From Macquaria australasica (taxonomy: Eukaryota > Chordata > Actinopteri > Centrarchiformes > Percichthyidae): a stretch of DNA of 64,000 bases. The stretch spans positions 806,001-870,000 of the forward strand of contig SEMN01000147.1 in NCBI GenBank assembly GCA_005408345.1, written 5' to 3'. This document shows positions 57,120 through 64,000 of this stretch, one piece after another. Each line of letters starts with the position of its first letter. Positions within the stretch are counted from its first letter, which is position 1. Both the position numbers and the translations under genes were made by a program. The notes under the pieces are model-generated. The model made no database searches, was not told the origin of the DNA, and was given only the letters and a program-made list of their open reading frames with translations.

Positions 57120-57570
57120 TAAGCCAAATCATTAGACAATCAACCGGACTTTCCGCCGCCTTCATGCCTCGTGTACTCAATAGGACAAACCTCTCATCAA
57201 TCCAGAAACTCGTCAGGAAATATCCTCATGTTCTCATTGTAACTCACTCTGCTTTTCACCAAGATGATTTTCCTGCACTCAGAAGATGACTTGTGCAGGG
57301 AGGCATGAGCATTCTCTGAAGCACATGTCTGCAAACATGGCAGTGAACTTTAAAAGTAATTTATTCAGCAGACAGGAGCTGAGAAAGATTGATGTTCATA
57401 TTTCATCCATCAATGGTTTTCATAATTCACTAGCCTGGTGGACGGGTGCTAGTCAGAGCTTGTCAAGCAAGCTGTGGCAAGTACATTCTCAATTCAGCTG
57501 GCTTATTGATAATCAAATCTTGCCAGTGAGCATGTCTTGGGGTACATTATGATCAGAGCAAACGCTGGTG
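57120..57570. other. Possible conserved non-coding block
   Basis: Repeat-free with AAAGTAATTTATTCAG and CATCAATGGTTTTCATAATTC. The frame 57286-57552 begins at ATG but lacks splice or motif support. Confidence 0.25.
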
Positions 57571-58626
57571 TCTGGGGACAGCTAAGGGAAAAGGCAGCGA
57601 TGCCAACAATCAGTGACTGTTGGCCTGAAGACTCAAACTCCACAAGCCTCGACTGCCATGATGTCACGTCCTAGTGACAAATTTCACTAATGATAAGTCA
57701 AAAGTGTAATTCAATATATAAATAAATAACTGTTCAAATTTATTAAAAGAAGTTTGCAATTTCCTCCCAACATTTCCCATTTTGGCTTTTGCTTATATGA
57801 TTCTGAGAGGTTTCCGAATGTCGTAGGGGGTTTCTGATTCCTCATTGGCTAATAATTAGTTGTACCTTAATTCATGGGCCGGATCCTTCAAAGGACACAG
57901 CCCATGTGGGTATGTGATAGGACCTGAAGGTCAAGTGAAAAGTGTGTTTGGGGGCTTTTCATCAACTGTTTTTAACATGAAGTTGCCTTTTAAATGCCCA
58001 ACAAAGTGGTGGTGAACTCATTTAAGGTTCATCATGACTGAGTTTACAGCATGAGTTTTGATGTTTCACTTCAACAAATAATGGATAATTCCATTTCTAT
58101 TATTTAGATCCTTCAGGGGCTCTTTGTATTGGACTGATCCAAGTGACATATTTACCAATGACTGATGGAAAACTCAAATACATACATGTTGGTGAGGACC
58201 AACTGAATGCACCATAAAACAACTGACTCAAAAGGTCTCAAGTCGCTTGTGGGCTTCTCAAGTCTGCAAAGGATATACTGCTTGGGTCTCAAATTTGGGC
58301 AAAAAAAACAAACAAATTTTTTGGCCACATTTATAAAGACCTTTAAAACTGAAGCCTGTGAAATTAGACGCAGCTATCAAGCCACAACCCACATTGACTA
58401 CAGTATTTTGGATACAGTTTTAGCCATTTGAGGTAAAAGATGCAATTCTGATGTATCGACCCTCCAGGTTTCTCAACAGGTCTGACATTCATCTGGAACC
58501 CATTTTCAAGTGATTCTCTCTTCTTCTTCTTTTAGTGGTTGAAATGATGCAGTATTGTCTTCCACTGCTCATTTTCATAAACTCATATGTTTTTTAAGCC
58601 ACACTAGAGGCAGTCTTGGTTGATTG
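57571..58626. other. No gene seen
   Basis: Nothing recognised. Confidence 0.4.
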
Positions 58627-59072
58627 TGTCACGATAAGCCATATGGAGGCAGCAGGGAGAGGACCTAAATGTGGACAGTCGCGGAGGCTCCAGCAGATGA
58701 AAGGTTTATTGAATACAAAATAAACTTACAACAAGAACTCAGGAAACGACACACAGGAAGACCAGGAACAGAGAAACTGAGAACGAGAGACTGAAAACTG
58801 AGGCACAGGGAGAGAACTAACAGCAACAACATAATCAATGACATGACCGAGAACAAAGGGAGAGGATCGGTATATATAGGGGAGGAGACAACGAGGGAAA
58901 CAGACACAGGTGAGTAACAAGACACAGGTGAAAGCAATCAAAACTGGTGGGAAAACAAAGACAGGAAATAAACAGCACACAAGGAAACAAGAACAGTAAT
59001 TTCAAAATAAAACAGGAAACAACAAGACCAAAAAACACACAAGTCCACACTAGAGTCCTTGGGATCATGACA
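58627..59072 (-). mobile_element. LTR-like unit (candidate solo LTR), copy 2
   Basis: On the minus strand it starts TGTCATGATCCCAAGGACTC and ends TATCGTGACA, so TGTCA pairs with TGACA. A TATA-like CCCTATATATACCG lies mid-unit (about 58875) and a poly(A)-signal-like CAATAAACC near 58712, in LTR order. Flanking pentamers GATTG and GCTTG match at four of five positions. No retroviral genes are present. Similar in plan to 16207-16589 but diverged. Minus-strand frames here are translations of the LTR. Confidence 0.6.
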
Positions 59073-59079
59073 GCTTGGT

Positions 59080-59640
59080 CTGTTGGTTGGTTCACCTCTT
59101 TGGTCCAGACTGAAATATCTATATCTAACTATATGTTGGGTTGCAATACAATTTTGTACAAACATTCTTGGTTCCTAGATGGTGAACCCTACTGACTTTG
59201 GTGATCCCCTGACATTTCATCTGGCACCCTTGGAAGGTTGACATTTTTGGTTCTGAACGAAATATCTCCACTATTTTATGGATTGTCATGAAATTTTGTA
59301 CAGGAATTTATGTCCTCCCTGGGATGAATTGTAATAACTTCGGTGATCCCTTTGACTTTTGCTGTTGCACCATCATCAGGTCGAAATTTCACTTCGTCCA
59401 ATACTTTAGTTTATGACTAAAGACCTGCAAAACAAATGGCATGCCCATCAGCCTCAGCTGTACTTCGTGTTTAGTGCTAATTAGCAAATGTTAGCATAAT
59501 AACATGCTAAAACTAAAATAGTGAACGCAGTAAATATTATACCTGCTTAACATCAGCATGTTATGGTGACCAGGTACAGCCTCACAGGGCTGCTAGAGTG
59601 GCTGTAGACTCTTAGTTTTGTTTTACTATCAACACACTCT
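59080..59640 (+). repeat. Modular repeat M copy
   Basis: AACCCTACTGACTTTGGTGATC, GGGATGAATTGTAATAACTTC, ATCATCAGGTCGAAATTTCAC, CATGCCCATCAGCCTCAGCT and GCTGTAGACTCTTAGTTTTG run in the same order as 53.9-54.4 kb. It starts next to the LTR-like unit. Confidence 0.65.
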
Positions 59641-60109
59641 TTTTGATGTAGTCTGGTTTTGTTTGTCTAATGCCAGTGGTGAATACAATGTTAGCACACT
59701 TAGACAAGCATTTCTTATTATCATCAACAAGGAAAATGAGAAATATTGTAAGAAAACTGAAAAAATGTTGTGTGGAAAACAGAGATAAAAAAGAAAACAT
59801 AAAACTTGGTGATTTTCCAATCCATATAAATGGTGGAATTCACTCTTGTTGCTTATTTACTTATTTGTGTATTCAATTATACGTTTGACTAATCAGACTG
59901 CCTATTGTCACCTCTGGGACTCCATACTAACTACAGCGACTAGTCATCTCTGTTGTCTCTTGGAGGTAAAGCGTAATTTCGGCCCGGAAATCACTAATTT
60001 CAAGTGAGTTATTAAACAATTATAATTCAGAAAACATCTTATTGGTTGTTTTCCTGGTTTTCAATTTGCATCAATTGAAACGACCTTATTGACATTCTGC
60101 AGACAGTCT
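59641..60109. other. No gene seen
   Basis: Nothing recognised. Confidence 0.4.
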
Positions 60110-60420
60110 TAACCTGTCAGCCATAAATAATTATATTAAAAAAAAAACAATCATCAAAATGCAAGGAAGCTCAGGCCTGTCAGTTAATATTTAATGAGCA
60201 ATATGCAGTTTGCGAGGAGGAAAATGGAATTACTGATGGAATTGTTTTCCCCCTCTCTTAATTTCATAAAGGGCAAAGAAAGCAGTGAAGAGACGACTCT
60301 CTCCCAAGCTAAACCCGGATGTTGTGAAAGAGAAAACTTTGCAGGGAAAGTTGTACTTTTTCCACATGACTCTTGAGACAATCGGAGGTCACCATTCAAA
60401 CTTGAGCTGTCATTGATTTG
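60110..60420. other. Possible conserved non-coding block
   Basis: CAGCCATAAATAATTATATT, GTCAGTTAATATTTAATGAGC and AATATGCAGTTTGCGAGG in repeat-free DNA. Dense homeodomain-like words. Inference only. Confidence 0.3.
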
Positions 60421-60948
60421 GCACTGCCACCACCGAAACAGCCTGGGTTTGAGTTTCATATGTTCACCAGCAGCCTGTTTGTAACAGCCAGCAGGTTTCC
60501 AGCTACCTGGGGATTCTCACACATAAAGCCGCCTGGATGCAATTCTCCTTGACGTTACGTGACTAATTGCTTCCCAAATGCTCTGCCTAGACGCTTGTTT
60601 CGATTTGTAACGGTGCAGATAAATTGTCTCTCTTTGGTAGGCTCAGACAGTGCACTACCTCTAGATGACCACGGCTGACAGCTTATCATGGCCCACAAGT
60701 TTTGTTTTCCTCATTGTTCACAGTTTTGACAGGGATGGATGTCTCAGTAAGGCATGGAAGACAAATGATGACAAATCCTATCCAGAACACTGAATATCCT
60801 GGAAACTGCCAAGTATTCTTTGGATTTCCTACTAAGAACAACTTTCTGGTTGCAGACTACATTTTATCTCTTGGTCAAAATATATATTCTTACTTTACTT
60901 TTTAAGAGGATACATGGACATGGCAGCTTTTAATAATATGTTTTGAAC
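60421..60948. other. No gene seen
   Basis: Nothing recognised. Confidence 0.4.
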
Positions 60949-61318
60949 AATGGTGGAAGAAGTATTCACATCCTTTACTTAAGTGAAAATACCAATGAAG
61001 TAAAAGTCCTGCATTCAAAATCAATAATAAGTAAAGATTCAGAAGTATTATCAGAAAAATGTAGGCTACTTCAGTAAAAATACTCGTTTTGCAGAAAACA
61101 AACCTGTGTAACTGATGTATTATAATTTTAGATTTACAGCATTTAGCAAGTAGCATTTTACTGTTGTAGCTGCTCGAGGTGGAGCTAGTTTTAACCACTT
61201 TATATACTTAGCTAGTTTTACAGTACTTGAGTACTGTACTTAATACATTCCACAATTGACTATACTTTACGTGGAAATACTCGAGTTAAGTACAGTACTT
61301 TAGTAAATGTACTCAAGG
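60949..61318 (+). repeat. Interspersed repeat E, fullest copy
   Basis: It starts AATGGTGGAAGAAGTATTC and ends CAGTACTTTAGTAAATGTAC. Internal words AGTAAAAGTCCTGCATTC, AGTATTATCAGAAAAATG and GTTGTAGCTGCTCGAGGTGG are those of a very common fish repeat. The many AAGTA/TACTT words make it partly self-complementary. Confidence 0.7.
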
Positions 61319-61529
61319 ATGTCAAAGTAACAACTCATTGGTTCTTTCAAAATAAAACAGTTCCTCATACTTTATTTCCTAATTGGCATTTGAAAACATA
61401 TTTGTCGTTATCAAAAGGCAACTTTATCATAATTTCCAGTTGTTGAACACCAAAAAGTACGACAACCTCCATGTTTAAGTTTGTTTACGGAAGTAAAAAC
61501 AGGCCATTTATTTTGACACAGCCTTAATC
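61319..61529. other. No gene seen
   Basis: Short spacer. Confidence 0.4.
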
Positions 61530-61760
61530 TTCCGCAGGCTGGCTGTGATAACAAAGCAGTTTAGGCTGAAGGCATGATGATGGGTTCCAGCTGCAGTGTG
61601 ATTGTGCTCCTCATGGACAGAGAGCCTCTATTAGAATGACCATTATGCATTAGACCTGTGAAAGAGGCCTACAGCCACTTCTCAAAGCCTAATTTGCACA
61701 TTAATTCTTGCTGACAGGCGTATAGATAGCCGGCATGAAATGGCTCAGAAAATTAACCCG
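61530..61760. other. Possible conserved non-coding block
   Basis: GACCATTATGCATTAGACC, AAGCCTAATTTGCACATTAATTC and GGCTCAGAAAATTAACCC occur in dense, repeat-free sequence of even composition, much like vertebrate enhancers. Inference only. Confidence 0.35.
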
Positions 61761-62267
61761 GTGAATTTCTTAATAGGCCGCTAGCATGTAAAAAATATTA
61801 CAAGTTAATGGAACATCACTGCTGTGTATTTGTCCCTTTCAGGCATCCCAAACACTTTACTGCAGATATGTCGACACTGGTGATTCTGGTGATTTACTAT
61901 GTGGGTAAATGTGGAAATAGAGGTTCTGTTTCTGTGTTTCTGTGACATACTGGAGGATTACTTTAATTAAAATATGTTAGTTACATTTGAAAAGTGAAAA
62001 CTGGAGAGATTTCCCATCTCCATTTCAATTTCTGTACTCATTGTGGTTTCCAGATTTGAGTCATAACTCTACCACGAAGAAAAGTCAGCTGATTCATGGG
62101 TGGTTTGGTAACTAGCTTTCTGGTGAACAACTTGTAGGCTAAATAAGACAGTTTAGGAAGAAGTTTTAGTTTTTAAGGGAAGACTGTACACGGCAGAAAA
62201 TCTGAACAGAAAAACATCAGTGGTCATTGTTCAAGCTCTTAAGAAACCTATTACGTAGGTTGGTGCC
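61761..62267. other. No gene seen
   Basis: Nothing recognised. Confidence 0.4.
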
Positions 62268-62416
62268 TAGTTTCTCTTAACCATCACCTTTACTAACCTA
62301 ACCAAGTAGTTGTACCTTAACAATAGCAGTGGCAGATGAGTAACTGTGATTATAACCATTGTGGAAGGCATTGACAAACAACCTATTTTGTAGTTTAGGT
62401 TGAAAGACTTGTTGCG
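62268..62416 (+). repeat. Interspersed repeat R1, 3' part
   Basis: CCTAACCAAGTAGTTGTACC and ACCTATTTTGTAGTTTAGG followed by AAAGACTTGTTG align with the end of copy 1 (16040-16147). Confidence 0.55.
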
Positions 62417-62664
62417 TTTGATGGAGCTAAGCTAGTCATCTCCCCTGCATTTAGTGTTGTGCTTATCGAGGCTAAACGTGTCATAGAGATGAAACTGATG
62501 TATTTTCTCTTCTTAGTCTGGTTTTATGGCAGTTACACAAACTCCCCAAACTGCTGAACTGTTGTAAACAAACTTAGAATAAATAATAATAACACATGCT
62601 GGACGCAGTTTTTAATTTAGGGGAAACAGAACAATGGTTAATGGCTTCTTACCACATTCTTTGC

Positions 62665-62682
62665 ATATAATATAATATAATA
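62665..62682. repeat. (ATATA)n pentanucleotide tract
   Basis: About four ATATA/TATAA units. Confidence 0.8.
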
Positions 62683-63875
62683 TCCATCCAACCAAGGGGT
62701 GAATTTGTTGAGCTCTAACAAACCTCTTATTGAATCATTTATTTCTCCTTTTTTTAATTAACAAAGAATTTTTGTTTTTTGAAATGTCAATCTCAGAGTT
62801 TTAATTCGTGAATATATAATAATTTATAACGTTGTCAATTTCATTTAAGGGATTTGACTGGATTCAGATTTGATGAACTAATACTCCAAACCCTCAGTGG
62901 CTACAGTTGCTTGTACTTTTGAACCAGACTCCATGTCTGTTTTCATAATTTAAAGCGATGAATGACCAACCTGTGACCTGCAGCAATATAATGTAATTAT
63001 TGCTTCATAATTAAAGTGTAATGTGGTGTGTTTCCCCTTTTATTTTTAAACTGGCACTAATTTATACACTGAGGCACATATTGTGCAAAGAGCCATTGTA
63101 TTAGCCATGCTTATTACGCCCACACATAGCTCATTCATAATTAAGCTGCATATCTTAATAGCTCCAGTTGAATTGTCTCACTTTACTGTGTGGATTTTTC
63201 ATGGGAGGGAGGTGGAGGTTGAGTGGGTCTTCCTTTTATGTTTCATCAATTTTTGCACGTTTTATGACTTTTAGTAGTTTGTGGGTGAAGAATTCAGCTG
63301 TCAAAACAATAAAAGACAAAGGCAAAATAGATTTACAAAAGTAAAAGAAAGTGTGCATGCCAGAACACGACAAATAAATCATTTTAGTTATTCAAAACAG
63401 GAGTTGTCAGAAATTCTTTCCTCTGTCGGTTGAACATAGACTGCTGCTGTTAAATAAATCAAGGTGTTTTCCTGCCTGGTGCTCTGGGTGCTGTGCGGCA
63501 CTCTAAAACAAAATCTCCATTGTAAATATGAGATGTTTGAGACCTCCCCCTTTTATTTCCCTCTACTTCAATATTTATTCAATGCTTGTTTGTACATCTA
63601 CCTGCAAAGTCACACTAAACAGGCTCTTCCTCAGCCCTGGCTGCTCGAGACGCATAAAGGCAGCAGAGGCCCTGTACATGAATACTATGAATGAAGTTGG
63701 GAATGAAGTAATAGTGCAGCCTCATCCAGGCATTCATCTCTCTGCTATCAGTTGGAGGAAGTTGCCCTTCAAAGCTCTCAGAGGGTGAAGCTGAGAAGAC
63801 ACGCCGACGGATAAAGCCGGCGGCTCTATTGCGCCTGTCACCTGACGCCCATCACCGCGTGCTTCCTGGAGCAGC
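62683..63875. other. Possible conserved non-coding / upstream regulatory region
   Basis: 62980-63200 has TAATGTAATTATTGC, TTCATAATTAAAGTG and TCATTCATAATTAAGCTGC, three TAATTA-type words in repeat-free DNA. It lies within 1 kb upstream of the putative TATA box at 63876, so it could act on that gene. Frames at 63083-63788 are unsupported. Confidence 0.3.
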
Positions 63876-63882
63876 TATAAAG
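63876..63882 (+). promoter_or_regulatory. TATA box of a putative plus-strand gene
   Basis: TATAAAG within GCAGCTATAAAGATGG is a strong TATA match, preceded by GC-richer DNA (GCCGGCGGCTC; CACCGCGTGC). A start site about 30 bp downstream (near 63906) would give a 5' UTR of about 36 nt before the ATG at 63942, and would exclude the ATG at 63884. Confidence 0.4.
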
Positions 63883-63941
63883 ATGGATGAGGTTGCCACG
63901 CAAGATCCCTGCCAGCCAAATCACAAGTCAGAGTGACGCTG

Positions 63942-63988
63942 ATGGAGACCTTGCTGAAGAAGATAGGAGCGCTGTCTGTCTTATACAG
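63942..63988 (+). CDS. Putative first coding exon of an unidentified gene (partial, continues beyond the window)
   Basis: ATG at 63942 opens 15 codons plus two bases, reading METLLKKIGALSVLY, up to TTATACAG|GTGTGT (donor at 63989). The donor matches CAG|GT with a usable GTGTGT extension. An in-frame stop lies upstream at about 63887, so this is the first ATG of its frame. The context GCTGATGG has G at +4, which is favourable. The peptide is a short amphipathic Lys/Leu helix with no cleavable signal. A TATA box lies 66 bp upstream. I cannot name the protein. The alternative is chance co-occurrence of TATA, ATG and donor. Confidence 0.4.
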
Positions 63989-64000
63989 GTGTGTTTACTC

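Noticed and set aside
1..64000. CRISPR arrays, operons, phage or plasmid features
   Set aside because: Repeat structure, composition and splice grammar are those of a vertebrate genome; no regularly spaced identical repeats or compact gene runs exist.

Overview
This is a stretch of vertebrate nuclear DNA, most likely from a ray-finned (percomorph-like) fish. Vertebrate features include abundant (AC)n, (GT)n and (AAG)n microsatellites, AT-rich non-coding DNA, GT/AG splice-site grammar, and the absence of long open reading frames. The fish assignment rests on recalled interspersed repeats typical of teleosts: Rex1/CR1-like and L2-like LINE remnants, short terminal-inverted-repeat (TIR) elements, and the 'TTTATTTATATAGC' tail repeat. 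No taxon can be fixed without a database search. There is one 20-base assembly gap, at 22787-22806.

Layout. The left edge (1-123, minus strand) appears to hold the start of a protein-coding gene that runs out of the window, with its probable 5' UTR/promoter at 124-660. The right edge (63876-63988, plus strand) holds a TATA box, a start codon and a splice donor that look like the first exon of a second gene running off to the right. If both are right, the two genes diverge and the roughly 63 kb between them is intergenic. A few splice-bracketed open intervals inside the window (34851-34905, 39916-39969, 42343-42429) could instead be exons of a plus-strand gene; they are candidates only.

The interior is a patchwork of transposon relics and apparently unique, AT-rich blocks. 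1-5.8 kb: a degenerate tandem repeat and several DNA-transposon relics. 9.2-10.2 kb: a LINE keeping endonuclease residues but missing most of its reverse transcriptase, with another repeat nested in it. 11.4-13.3 kb: a pair of direct repeats. 15.9-20 kb: an LTR-like unit, a 467-bp TIR element with a near-perfect 8-bp target duplication, and an L2-like LINE 3' end. 22.5-31.3 kb: LINE tails, microsatellites, repeat fragments and a second copy of the 3.9-kb TIR element. 33.4-38.2 kb: a tRNA-derived SINE, a TA-flanked TIR element and a TTAA-flanked TIR element. 43-50 kb: another TIR element, nested tail repeats and an informative local duplication. 53.7-61.3 kb: modular 'CAGAGGATGA' repeats, a second LTR-like unit and further repeats.

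Blocks without repeat signatures (around 15.0-15.7, 17.9-18.1, 26.5-27.2, 39.6-40.2, 42.4-43.0, 48.1-48.5, 53.2-53.5, 57.1-57.5, 60.1-60.4, 61.5-61.8 and 62.9-63.9 kb) carry homeodomain-like TAATTA/ATTAAT words and in one case a POU-like octamer. They are the best candidates for conserved regulatory elements, but this is inference from composition. I see no tRNA, rRNA or recognisable microRNA gene, no CRISPR array, and no operon-like system. Family names such as hAT, piggyBac, L2 and Rex1 come from memory of motifs and target-site lengths, not from a search.
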